A DNA stretch of 18,732 bases from Candidatus Saccharibacteria bacterium UBA6209. Lineage in GTDB: Bacteria > Patescibacteriota > Saccharimonadia > Saccharimonadales > Saccharimonadaceae. The stretch covers positions 1 to 18,732 of the forward strand of contig CAJPKE010000015.1 in the NCBI GenBank assembly GCA_905370345.1, in the 5' to 3' direction. The notes below the pieces were generated by a model. That model had not been told where the DNA came from, made no database searches, and worked only from the letters and a program-made list of their open reading frames with translations. The first letter of the stretch is position 1; the number at the start of each line of letters is the position of its first letter. A program made the translations under genes and the position numbers. Shown here one piece after another: positions 5,313 through 12,747 of the stretch.

Positions 5313-5837
5313 TTAACGAGTAAACTTTTCACTTAATGTGTGATAATTTACCAATTCTTCCGGCTTGAACCAGTGCTCGATCTCACGAACAGCCTCATCT
5401 GAATCGCCGGATGCGTGAATCAAATTTGGAACTCCCTTTTGGCACTCATCTGCATAGCCAAAACTAATGTGCGAGTAATCACCGCGAATTGTTCCCATGT
5501 CAGCCGACTTAGGCTCTGTTGGACCAACAATCTTCCTAACAACAGCAACAGCTTCGACACCCTCTAGTACCATTGCTATGACCGGACCATCCCTCATCAT
5601 ATCTAATGTTATATTCAAAGTTACCTCACCTCGACGAGTAGCCAATTTACCAATGTCTTCATAATGAGCATAGTAATGGTCTCTGGATGGTGATGTCATT
5701 TTTACACCAACTATTTTTAGGCCAACTCGCTCAAAACGTTGTAAAATTTCCCCAACTATACCTCGTTGAACTGCGTCAGGCTTAAAGACAATCAATGTCC
5801 TTTCAACGCCACAGTAGTTTTTTTCGCTTTCTGCCAT
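5313..5837 (-). CDS. ndk: Nucleoside diphosphate kinase, long CPR-type form
   Basis: Transfers the gamma phosphate between NTPs and NDPs through a phosphohistidine. It shows ERTLIVFKPDAVQRGIVGEI (12-31), GPVIAMVLEG (84-93), GTIRGDYSH (115-123) and the active-site stretch PNLIHASGDSDEA with H141. At 174 aa it is about 30 longer than the usual 140-150. The extra residues include EDIGKLATRRGEV (about 60-72) and an insert just before the active site (SFGYADECQKGVP, 125-137). I recall this form from Patescibacteria and it supports the taxonomic guess. The ATG has a good SD (GAGGAGTA, plus-strand 5841-5848), and a -10-like TACTAT or TATATT lies at 5864-5872. No terminator separates it from tRNA-Arg, so some read-through is likely. 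It is divergent from xer. Confidence 0.93.
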   Translation of the reverse strand: MAESEKNYCGVERTLIVFKPDAVQRGIVGEILQRFERVGLKIVGVKMTSPSRDHYYAHYEDIGKLATRRGEVTLNITLDMMRDGPVIAMVLEGVEAVAVVRKIVGPTEPKSADMGTIRGDYSHISFGYADECQKGVPNLIHASGDSDEAVREIEHWFKPEELVNYHTLSEKFTR

Positions 5838-5887
5838 AGATACTCCTCTGCTTATTATTTTCTAATATAGTAACAGAAATAAATAAT

Positions 5888-5916
5888 TTGATAAACATAT
5901 TCATTAGCGATAGAAT
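5888..5916 (+). promoter_or_regulatory. Promoter of the xer gene (decides the start codon)
   Basis: TTGATA (5888-5893), a 17-nt spacer and TAGAAT (5911-5916) form a near-consensus promoter. The upstream in-frame TTG at 5888 is part of the -35, so it cannot be the start. The ATG at 5924 lies 7 nt after the -10, implying a leaderless message. Confidence 0.78.
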
Positions 5917-5923
5917 AAATATT

Positions 5924-6847
5924 ATGTTTATATCAGAAGCTTTAACTGATTTCTTAGAACACCTAGAGGTTGAAGGTGGGCGTAGTCAAAAAACCATCAT
6001 AAATTATCAACTATACCTGGAGAGATTCATTGATTTTGCTGGCGATATAGCTGTTGAGAAAATTACATCAGAACTAATACGCCAATATCGCCTCTGGTTA
6101 AACCGTTATAAAAATGACAACACTGGCGAAGAATTATCCTTAATCACCCAAAGTTATCATCTTATTGCACTGCGAGGTCTATTAACCTACCTTTCTCGTC
6201 GTAATATCAAAAGCCTGGCTGCCGATAGAATTATATTGCCCAAAGTAGTCCGTAAACAAGTGACTTTTTTACAATATGACGAGATTTTACGTATGATCGA
6301 TCAAATACCAACCGATACAGAATCTGGACTGAGAGATCGAGCAATTGTTGAGTTACTATTTTCCAGCGGACTGCGTGTTTCAGAATTGGTCAATTTAAAC
6401 CGAGATCATATAAACCTAAAGAGGCGCGAATTTATGGTGCGAGGAAAAGGACAAAAGGATCGCCCTGTTTTTATTTCAAAAAGTGCTGCCGAACACATAT
6501 CGGCATACCTGGAAGCTAGAACAGATAATCTACCCGCTCTATTTTTAAGCTATAGCAAACGCCACGCAACTCCCAACACCTCCGGAGACTACCGTAGGTT
6601 AAGCGCGCGCAGCATTCAGAGAATGGTTGGTCAATATGCTAGATTAGCTGGTATCACAAAACATGTAAGCCCACATACTATGCGCCATAGCTTTGCCACC
6701 GACCTGCTTATGAACGGTGCAGACTTGCGCTCAGTCCAATCAATGCTGGGACATAGCAATATATCAACAACACAGGTATATACGCATGTTACCGACCAAC
6801 ACCTGAAAGACATTCACGACCGATTCCATAGTGATACAGAAGCTTAG
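5924..6847 (+). CDS. xerD: Xer-type tyrosine recombinase
   Basis: Resolves chromosome dimers at dif sites by strand exchange in most bacteria. From ATG 5924 the protein is 307 aa, a normal length for XerC/XerD. It has an N-terminal SAM-like core-binding domain (about 1-100) and a catalytic domain with all expected residues: R151 (GLRVSE), K175 (GKGQKDR), H251 and R254 (HTMRH), H277 (LGHSN) and the nucleophile Y286 (VYTHV). The start was chosen because the alternative TTG 36 nt upstream lies within the -35 box. The gene is solitary, divergent from ndk, and its stop is 1 nt from the stop of the convergent pilX-like gene. With no other mobile-element signs around, a housekeeping Xer is more likely than a phage integrase. 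XerC versus XerD cannot be settled here. Confidence 0.88.
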   Translation: MFISEALTDFLEHLEVEGGRSQKTIINYQLYLERFIDFAGDIAVEKITSELIRQYRLWLNRYKNDNTGEELSLITQSYHLIALRGLLTYLSRRNIKSLAADRIILPKVVRKQVTFLQYDEILRMIDQIPTDTESGLRDRAIVELLFSSGLRVSELVNLNRDHINLKRREFMVRGKGQKDRPVFISKSAAEHISAYLEARTDNLPALFLSYSKRHATPNTSGDYRRLSARSIQRMVGQYARLAGITKHVSPHTMRHSFATDLLMNGADLRSVQSMLGHSNISTTQVYTHVTDQHLKDIHDRFHSDTEA

Positions 6848-6848
6848 C

Positions 6849-7991
6849 TTATGGCTTACATCGACCTGCGGTAGCAGATCCGCCGCCAGATACAGAGAAA
6901 TCTTTGCATAGACTATTCTTTAATTCAACCGCATTATTAGGATATGCGAAATCATCTCCTATTTGCAATCGAGCTTCAACTCTTCTAAATAAATCACTTG
7001 CCCGCCCTGTAGAATCGACAATCGGCTGAACTCCGTCAAAATTGACAATCGTTCCGTCGGTTTTTTGAAGAGAAATCTTCACACTACCACCTTTATATAT
7101 AGGCAATAACCTTAAGAGTGCTGTTTCGCTACCAGCTGGAATCTCATCAACATCAATCACCGCTTTGCACGAATATTCGCCAGAAAACTTGAATGTCTTA
7201 CTGCAAGAAACCACACTTGTTCCATTATTATGTTCATTCCCGTCAGTTGCGCGTGGATGGTCAGAAATCTTACCAGAAACAGCAGTACCATTCTGACCTG
7301 CTATGTCTGACCTTAAAACGTTCGGCCGCAAGAAAGAAGTTACGCCAGTTGAATCTAACGCCGCTAAATTAAAGGTGGCTCCTGGATTAATAAGCTGCAC
7401 GCGCATCAATTGCGGCGAATTAGCATTCCAGTTGTTTTTCGTCGGCAAATCCCCAGAAGTGGATATTTCAGTGTTAGCGGCGTTAGCGCCATTCAAATTA
7501 CTCTCATCATCGCGCCTATACCATTCAATAGATATCTTATTGAATGAACCAGTTGCGCGTAGTGGCACAATTTGAGATTTTTCCTCAATAGACTTATATA
7601 TAAAATCTTGAGATTTCATAGTGATTTTTACACAAGTATACGCTTGGTCAAATTTTTTACCCGCATCTGTACCAGTTTTAATAATAGTTTCACCAGAAGA
7701 ACTGCCTCCAACAACACCAGATGCCGCAACCATATTACAATTAATTGGACCATTCAGCACTCCTGCCGCCTGAATATTCCCCGTCTGGGCGGCACGTACT
7801 ACACGCTTAGCATCCTCAACCCCAGCCAAAGCTGCATCATAAGCACTCTGCGACAGATCATTATTCGAGGACTGTCGCTGATCCATAACCATCAACTTGA
7901 TAAACCCAATAGTAACAATAGTCAGCAACATCGCGCCAAATATGACCGCAAAAAGAGATACAGCACCTGATTGTCGCGCATTTTTACCCAT
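6849..7991 (-). CDS. PilX/GspK-like minor pilin lacking Glu5
   Basis: The last of four pilin-like genes. The 380-aa protein begins with a short leader, MGKNARQSG, followed by AVSLFAVIFGAMLLT, a long hydrophobic N-helix. The mature residue 5 is Phe, not the Glu conserved in most pilins. Lack of Glu5 is the mark of GspK-type tip subunits, which sit on top of the filament. The AYDAALAGVEDAKRVV stretch (about 50-65) resembles the PilX N-terminal region. The large C-terminal part contains several Cys that could form disulfides outside the cell. It overlaps the upstream gene by 8 bp (ATGGGTAA), with SD GAGG in that gene. It would form the pilus tip with the other minor pilins and might carry adhesion. 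The family call rests on the N-terminus and gene order; the head is unrecognised. Confidence 0.72.
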   Translation of the reverse strand: MGKNARQSGAVSLFAVIFGAMLLTIVTIGFIKLMVMDQRQSSNNDLSQSAYDAALAGVEDAKRVVRAAQTGNIQAAGVLNGPINCNMVAASGVVGGSSSGETIIKTGTDAGKKFDQAYTCVKITMKSQDFIYKSIEEKSQIVPLRATGSFNKISIEWYRRDDESNLNGANAANTEISTSGDLPTKNNWNANSPQLMRVQLINPGATFNLAALDSTGVTSFLRPNVLRSDIAGQNGTAVSGKISDHPRATDGNEHNNGTSVVSCSKTFKFSGEYSCKAVIDVDEIPAGSETALLRLLPIYKGGSVKISLQKTDGTIVNFDGVQPIVDSTGRASDLFRRVEARLQIGDDFAYPNNAVELKNSLCKDFSVSGGGSATAGRCKP

Positions 7992-8682
7992 TTGTCCTCA
8001 CAATCATCTCAAATTTATTTATAGCACAGAACTCAAAATTGCTATCATCTTCAGTCGGAGCTTTACAGGAAGAATCCCTTATTTCACTCATCTTGCTCGT
8101 CCCCAGCGTAAAAGTCAATTTATACAGCGCCTCTCTTGAATTATCTGAGGTAACCTTTTCTAACGTAACTTCGTGCACGCCAATTGAGCCATCGCCGCTG
8201 TCGATAGACCTGAGTAAATTGGATGATTTTGCAAGATCGACGGTTTCCGGATATTTGCCAGAAGCATCTTTTTTACATAATCCGCTATCCGCATCAACTA
8301 CACGCACCAAATTCACTGGATTACCATCAACCTTAAACAGACTATTTCCGCCCAACAGGCTAGGATCGTCCAAATACTTCGGATTATTCCACACATAAGA
8401 ATGAGAGCCAAGACAAAGTCGACCAGTTGACCAATTGCTATTATTCGGCACCCTCAAGCCAGTAGTGTCAATCTTTTCGGCATTCGCTTGAAGAAAATCG
8501 CGTCGAATCGTATCTGAAATATCTCGCCCCGCTTGATTAACATCACGAAGCACAATACCTCTGCTATACATTTTTCCCGCTTGAATACCCACCATCGCAA
8601 TCGACAACAAAAGAACAGAGATAAAACTCATGGCGAGCATCAATTCAATAAGTGTAAATCCTTTTTTATATCCCCGAATCAT
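7984..8682 (-). CDS. PilW/GspJ-like minor pilin
   Basis: A 232-aa protein with a classical class III prepilin start: MIRGYKKG, then FTLIELMLAMSF. Cleavage is expected after Gly8, with Phe1 and Glu5 in the mature protein. A long N-helix is followed by a head with paired Cys residues (RLCLGS, GLCKK, SSCKA, EFCAIN). Its place, third of four pilin-like genes and just before the Glu5-less one, fits GspJ/PilW. The start overlaps the upstream gene by 17 bp and has SD GAGG 4 nt before the ATG. Confidence 0.75.
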   Translation of the reverse strand: MIRGYKKGFTLIELMLAMSFISVLLLSIAMVGIQAGKMYSRGIVLRDVNQAGRDISDTIRRDFLQANAEKIDTTGLRVPNNSNWSTGRLCLGSHSYVWNNPKYLDDPSLLGGNSLFKVDGNPVNLVRVVDADSGLCKKDASGKYPETVDLAKSSNLLRSIDSGDGSIGVHEVTLEKVTSDNSREALYKLTFTLGTSKMSEIRDSSCKAPTEDDSNFEFCAINKFEMIVRTNG

Positions 8683-9247
8683 ACAACCTCACAATCGTAC
8701 CAATGGTTGCTGGCATTTTGCTACCAACAGGCATCCAGCACGCTTTTATGTACGCATCATATTTATTGCTATCCCTGCTTCCAGTAGCCGTACTCGGCTT
8801 AACCAACCTAACTGATATTCCATACGTTTTTTTAGTATCGCTATCAACCCGCGCGTATGTTTCTGCCGCTTTATAATCTCCAGGATTGTTCAATATACTA
8901 ATCTTCGAAGCGAGCGAAGGCGTCGCAGCCAAAGCAAACTCTTTCGTAGAAAAATCATCAGGACATTTTTCAGCACCCAAGTTTCCTTCATTGTCGTTAA
9001 CAGCAGAAACGTTCACCGAATTATTGTCTACCAATTTCTTCCAAGTATCATTTTTCATATCATGCGCATATCTTAGCATTTCAGCCTGAGCGTCAACCTG
9101 TTGACGAACCAACGTCGTCTCTAAAGAATACTGAGCGATAGCCATCCCGCGGTTCATGGTTTCTAATGCAATAACGGCGACTAGGCTAAAAATGGTTACT
9201 CCAAGTAACACTTCGACAAGCGTGTCGCCTCTGTTAAACTTACGCAT
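8666..9247 (-). CDS. PilV/GspI-like minor pilin with Asp+1
   Basis: From ATG 9247 the protein is 193 aa: leader MRKFNRG, then DTLVEVLLGVTIFSLVAVIALE. Glu5 is kept, but the residue after the cleavage glycine is Asp instead of the usual Phe, a variant seen in some minor pilins. An ATG 21 nt further upstream is in frame but precedes the SD; GGGAGG lies 8 nt before the ATG at 9247, so that start is preferred. The ATG overlaps the stop of the upstream gene by 8 bp (ATGCGTAA). The head has two Cys (EKCPDD, KACWMP). Second in an H-I-J-K-like order. Confidence 0.75.
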   Translation of the reverse strand: MRKFNRGDTLVEVLLGVTIFSLVAVIALETMNRGMAIAQYSLETTLVRQQVDAQAEMLRYAHDMKNDTWKKLVDNNSVNVSAVNDNEGNLGAEKCPDDFSTKEFALAATPSLASKISILNNPGDYKAAETYARVDSDTKKTYGISVRLVKPSTATGSRDSNKYDAYIKACWMPVGSKMPATIGTIVRLYDSGI

Positions 9248-9980
9248 CAGCACAACCTCCCGTCGCATTACCCATAACTACAGCATCAGCAGAGCCTGCA
9301 TGCGATCGTAGAAAAATAGATAACCTCTCTCCCGGCATCCAGCCGTCATCATAAACACAAATTTCCCTCTGTTGACTCTGCTCGCCAGCAGATTGCACAA
9401 CTCCAGCACTATTTTTATTATTGACAAAATCAGTTAAACTATCACCGAATCGGCTCGTGTCAGTTCTAATATCCAACTGCCCCGTCTCTGGATGGCGGTA
9501 CATCAAAATAGAAATATACGCACTATCTTTGGCTTGGTTAGAAAACCTAGTTTTTGCTTGCCAATTAACAATATATTTGTCAGACTCAGCGCCACGCTTA
9601 TAAGTCCACGCGCTACTCTTATCTGATCTATAGGCATAAACTGGATAAGTTTTGTACAGATTGCCGTCCGTTGAGCCCAGAGAACCTTCAGTTGTAATAT
9701 AGCGACCGACAATCACACAATCAGATTGTCCACGTAGAGTTTCAGCTCGACCATCAGAACCTTCAATTGGACAAGTACCCTTGGACCGCTCATTCTCAAC
9801 ATTGACCACCTTCGAGTACTCATTTCGCAAAAAACCAGCATAAGACTGCACAGAATCGCGATATTGCTGACGATTAATTGACATACTTACGCCAACCATC
9901 AGCATAGAGGTCAGCAAGCCAGAAATAGCCACAAACAAAATCACTTCAATTATAGTAAAACCTTTTTGTTTATTGCCCAT
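9240..9980 (-). CDS. GspH/FimT-like minor pilin
   Basis: From ATG 9980 the protein is 246 aa: leader MGNKQKG, then FTIIEVILFVAISGLLTS, a standard prepilin signal with Phe1 and Glu5. The longer in-frame start at 10034 overlaps the end of pilD and would add 18 residues before the leader, so it is rejected; GGAG lies 5 nt before ATG 9980. The head contains Cys pairs (GTCPIEG, SDCVIVG, EICVYDD, GGCADA). It heads the four-gene minor-pilin cluster and has its own extended -10 promoter. It probably acts in pilus initiation with the three genes that follow. Assignment to GspH/FimT rests on position and size. Confidence 0.75.
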   Translation of the reverse strand: MGNKQKGFTIIEVILFVAISGLLTSMLMVGVSMSINRQQYRDSVQSYAGFLRNEYSKVVNVENERSKGTCPIEGSDGRAETLRGQSDCVIVGRYITTEGSLGSTDGNLYKTYPVYAYRSDKSSAWTYKRGAESDKYIVNWQAKTRFSNQAKDSAYISILMYRHPETGQLDIRTDTSRFGDSLTDFVNNKNSAGVVQSAGEQSQQREICVYDDGWMPGERLSIFLRSHAGSADAVVMGNATGGCADA

Positions 9981-9989
9981 CACTTCTCC

Positions 9990-9998
9990 ATTATAACA
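9990..9998 (-). promoter_or_regulatory. Extended -10 promoter of the minor-pilin cluster
   Basis: Minus-strand TGT plus TATAAT, a consensus extended -10. It sits between the pilD stop and the first minor-pilin ATG, 9 nt before that ATG. No convincing -35 is seen. The cluster can therefore be expressed apart from pilD. Confidence 0.6.
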
Positions 9999-10012
9999 TA
10001 AGCGCTTTTTAC

Positions 10013-10894
10013 TTAGACAATAAGAAAGCCCCACTCTAAAATTTGTCGGCTAAAGAACCAAGCGAGTAAAAACCCTACGATAAGCAATGGGCCGAAGCAT
10101 ATCCGTGAAGTTGCTTGCAATTTTCCTCGCATCATTGATGGCAAGACAAGAAGCGTACCGATAAGATTTGCGATAAATAAAGCTGCAAACGCCAAAAGCC
10201 AGTTTCCTAAGAACAAACCCAATCCAAGTCCGAGCTTAACATCACCAAAACCAATCCAAGTTTTATCTTCCCCGTAACGATATTTCGAGAATAAATATAG
10301 CACCATATATATTCCGCTCAGAATCGCAATCGACCCAAATAACGTCATCAAGCTTTTTGAGAAATCACCAGATAAACATACTTTTATTCCCGCAAAAATA
10401 GCGCCAAGAATGATAAACGGAATATTAATTACATCTGGAAGAAGTAGCCATCTGAGGTCATAGACAAATAAAATCGCCAGCAGTACCAAACTTGCCAACC
10501 ACAAGACCAGCAACGCGACTTGCCAGATATCCGTCAATGATCCAGACCAAAAAGCCACGGATGCAACGAATAATCCAGCCATCACTAGTTCTAGCAAGAT
10601 TTCCGTCCAACCGATAAATGCTTTGCAATATCTGCACCGCCCTAATCCAGCGACCCAACTTACCACAGGAATCAAATCGTACCATTTAAGCTCATGTCCG
10701 CAAGATAAACAGCGAGATCTATCTTTGGAAATTTTTTTTATCAATGGAGACAATTTCTTTAATTCCTTTTGATTGACTTTTTCTCCAGCTTTTTTATCTT
10801 CCATCAATTGACGAGCTCGCAAGCGCCAAATTTGCGCTCCGGCGAAACTGCCTAAAATAGCCCCTAAAAATCCCACTAGTACAAACTTAATCAT
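10013..10894 (-). CDS. pilD: Prepilin peptidase / N-methyltransferase
   Basis: Cleaves prepilin leaders after the conserved Gly at the cytoplasmic face of the membrane, and usually N-methylates the new N-terminus. From ATG 10894 the protein is 293 aa. It has GFLGAILGSF near the N-terminus, the zinc tetracysteine C62xxC65 and C87xxC90, the aspartic-protease residues D146 (YDLRWLLLPD) and D218 (GFGDVK), and about eight TM segments. The longer start at 10936 lies within the terminator hairpin of the pilin gene and is rejected. The ATG has no clear SD and lies 7 nt after a possible extended -10. It serves the five prepilins encoded beside it. Confidence 0.95.
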   Translation of the reverse strand: MIKFVLVGFLGAILGSFAGAQIWRLRARQLMEDKKAGEKVNQKELKKLSPLIKKISKDRSRCLSCGHELKWYDLIPVVSWVAGLGRCRYCKAFIGWTEILLELVMAGLFVASVAFWSGSLTDIWQVALLVLWLASLVLLAILFVYDLRWLLLPDVINIPFIILGAIFAGIKVCLSGDFSKSLMTLFGSIAILSGIYMVLYLFSKYRYGEDKTWIGFGDVKLGLGLGLFLGNWLLAFAALFIANLIGTLLVLPSMMRGKLQATSRICFGPLLIVGFLLAWFFSRQILEWGFLIV

Positions 10895-10901
10895 ACTTCT
10901 T

Positions 10902-10930
10902 ATGGTAACAAAAAACCATAAAAAAATCAG
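10902..10930 (-). promoter_or_regulatory. Possible promoter of pilD
   Basis: Minus-strand CTGATT (10925-10930), 17-nt spacer and TACCAT (10902-10907) preceded by TGT (extended -10). The ATG at 10894 is 7 nt after the -10. Matches are moderate, and the -35 sits inside the pilin terminator stem. Confidence 0.4.
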
Positions 10931-10950
10931 CCCCATACCGAGGCTGATTC
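10914..10950 (-). terminator. Rho-independent terminator after the major pilin
   Basis: On the minus strand AATCAGCC (10942-10949) pairs with GGCTGATT (10925-10932) over a 9-nt loop, followed by a run of T. It separates the pilin transcript from pilD. Confidence 0.9.
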
Positions 10951-10967
10951 GTAATTTATCTATAAGA

Positions 10968-11447
10968 CTATACGTCTTGGCAATATAGTTGCTTTTGAGA
11001 ACCGTTATTCTCCAGCAGAACTACAACTGCTGCGTTGCGTGAAGACCCGTTTTGCAAAGTTATGTTTGCTGGATCGTCAGCAGATGGAGCTGGCATACTG
11101 GCAGGACATTTCTTGCCACGCATAACCTTGACTTCATTGCCAGCGACTGACATTGAAGCGCCAGGTGTAGCAACTTTTAATTCTGAAGATTTGTCGTATT
11201 GGTCAAGCTTATCGACATACTTGCGCAGAGATTCTTCGTTAAACGTGCCGCCGTTGCGGTTAGCTGCGTTCCAATTAGTAATAGCTGCAGCAACCGTTGA
11301 AGCGTCGTTCTTCCTTGACTGGTCACGCTGGCTACGTTGCAAAGCTGGCAATGCGATAAATACCATCGCAAAGATAAGTCCAGCAATAGCCAAGACTAGA
11401 ACAACCTCGATGATTGTAAATCCTTTTTTATTATCGTTTTTTGTCAT
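10968..11447 (-). CDS. pilA: Major type IV pilin (probable)
   Basis: From ATG 11447 the protein is 159 aa: leader MTKNDNKKG, then FTIIEVVLVLAIAGLIFAMVFIALP, with Phe1 and Glu5 in the mature 150-residue subunit. The C-terminal head has a Cys pair (KKCPASM and LYCQDV) that would close the usual disulfide-bounded D-region. The in-frame GTG at 11459 is part of the SD (AAAGGTGGG), so the ATG 12 nt later is the start. It has its own promoter, a 5' UTR of about 45 nt with a clear SD, and a strong terminator. It is also the smallest pilin here. These points favour the abundant structural subunit. Confidence 0.88.
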   Translation of the reverse strand: MTKNDNKKGFTIIEVVLVLAIAGLIFAMVFIALPALQRSQRDQSRKNDASTVAAAITNWNAANRNGGTFNEESLRKYVDKLDQYDKSSELKVATPGASMSVAGNEVKVMRGKKCPASMPAPSADDPANITLQNGSSRNAAVVVLLENNGSQKQLYCQDV

Positions 11448-11500
11448 TAGATTTCCCACCTTTCTATGGTTTACCTATATTTACGCAAAAAATGCTTACG

Positions 11501-11528
11501 TTTATAATACACTAAAAATATAAGTCAG
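11501..11528 (-). promoter_or_regulatory. Promoter of the major pilin gene
   Basis: Minus-strand CTGACT (11523-11528), 16-nt spacer and TATAAA (11501-11506). It lies just after the pilC stop and gives a leader of about 45 nt with SD AGGTGG. The interval 11460-11529 holds nothing else that I can see. Confidence 0.6.
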
Positions 11529-11529
11529 T

Positions 11530-12744
11530 CTAGCGAATATTAATATTACCGACCAAACCATATATTGGAAGCAAGATAGCCGACACCATCGTACCAGCAA
11601 CTATAGCTAAGAAGACCATTAGGACTGGTTCTATCGCCGTCGACAAAGCGTGAATTTCCTCATCAAGCTCATCTTCATAAACTTGAGCGGTCTTGCCCAT
11701 CATCTCATCAATTTTACCCGATTGCTCACCGATTTTAATCATCTGCGGCACCATTGCTAGGAAATAATCTTCATTAGATAAAGAAGCCGACAAGGCCTTG
11801 CCGCCCTTCACCTTGTCTGATGCGCGAAGTATACTTTCGCTAATAATCACGTTATTAACAGCGTCAGCCGTAATACGAAGCATATCAAGCATTGGCACGC
11901 CAGTTCTCAGAAGAACTTGACCAGTTCTAGCAAATCGAGCCATGTACATCTTCCTGAACATTCCTTTAAATAGCGGGACATTGAGCTTAAAGATGTCTTT
12001 AGTCCTAATTCCCTGTTCAGTTTTCAGATATTGTGCTAGGAAATAACCGCCGATAATCATTGCCAATATAACAAGCCACCAAAGACTACTAAAAAAGTTC
12101 GCCGTTTTAATCATCACAAGAGTCACAAGCGGCAGCTCCTTATTTAAGTCACGATACAGACCCTCAACTTGCGGAACAACCGTGAACAACATAAATCCGA
12201 TAACTAAGATAATCACTACCAAGACAATTGACGGATACATCATAGCGCCTCTAATTTTACTCATCATAGCAGCGTCTTTTTCCTGCTGAGCAGCTAACCT
12301 CTTAAGCGAATCATCCATTGTACCTGACGTCTCACCAGCCGAAACCAAAGCTACATAAACTTTATTAAAAGCCTCTGGATGCTTTGCGAACGAATCAGAC
12401 AAGGATTTACCGCCTTCAACATCAGAGATAATTTCCTGGACTATTTCCTGCATGCGCTTATTCGTAGTCTGCTCCTGAACCGTTCGAAGGCTTTGCGCCA
12501 AAGGTAGCCCTGCCCCAATGAGGGTCGCTAGCTGACGAGTAAACACAACCTTATCCTTAGTGGTGATTCTACCAGAAAACCTCGCAAAGAAATTTGTTTT
12601 ATCGTCTTGTAATTCAATTTTTAACGGCACAAAGCCCTGAGCCGTCAAAAGCTTTGCGGCAGCGTTTTCACTATCAGCCTGAACAACTGATTTAACGATT
12701 TTGTTACTTGCGCTATCTCTGGCTTCATAATTGTATTTTTTCAT
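11530..12744 (-). CDS. pilC: Type IV pilus inner-membrane platform protein PilC
   Basis: PilC/GspF is the membrane hub that transmits motor-ATPase motion to pilin insertion. The length of 404 aa is typical. It contains two GspF repeats: the first near 60-190 (FTRQLATLIGAGLPLAQSL) and the second near 260-390 (FARTGQVLLRTGVPMLDML), each followed by a membrane segment, with TMs at about 170-192, 219-239 and 378-400. MVPQMIKIGEQSGKIDEMM and the C-terminal AIEPVLMVFLAIVAGTMVSA are family hallmarks. The SD (GAGGGGG) overlaps the last codons of pilT and lies 3 nt before the pilC ATG region, so the genes are coupled. Confidence 0.96.
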   Translation of the reverse strand: MKKYNYEARDSASNKIVKSVVQADSENAAAKLLTAQGFVPLKIELQDDKTNFFARFSGRITTKDKVVFTRQLATLIGAGLPLAQSLRTVQEQTTNKRMQEIVQEIISDVEGGKSLSDSFAKHPEAFNKVYVALVSAGETSGTMDDSLKRLAAQQEKDAAMMSKIRGAMMYPSIVLVVIILVIGFMLFTVVPQVEGLYRDLNKELPLVTLVMIKTANFFSSLWWLVILAMIIGGYFLAQYLKTEQGIRTKDIFKLNVPLFKGMFRKMYMARFARTGQVLLRTGVPMLDMLRITADAVNNVIISESILRASDKVKGGKALSASLSNEDYFLAMVPQMIKIGEQSGKIDEMMGKTAQVYEDELDEEIHALSTAIEPVLMVFLAIVAGTMVSAILLPIYGLVGNINIR

Positions 12745-12747
12745 TTA

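Noticed and set aside
5888..5923. TTG start adding 12 residues to the xer protein
   Set aside because: The TTG is the first part of a TTGATA -35 box with a TAGAAT 17 nt further on; transcription should begin at about the ATG at 5924, so the upstream codons are not in the mRNA.
5924..6847. Tyrosine recombinase as the integrase of a mobile element next to tRNA-Arg
   Set aside because: No attachment-site repeat of the tRNA 3' end was seen, neighbours are housekeeping and pilus genes, and the 307-aa length fits a chromosomal Xer.
7303..8398. Plus-strand ORFs of 80-132 codons opposite the minor pilin genes
   Set aside because: They are antisense to genes with clear prepilin signals, SDs and coupled overlaps, have no promoter or SD of their own that I can see, and read like reverse-strand shadow sequence.
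10895..10936. Longer N-terminus for PilD starting at 10936
   Set aside because: These codons lie in the loop and stem of the pilin terminator and its T-run; family proteins begin close to the GFLGAILGSF motif, which fits ATG 10894.
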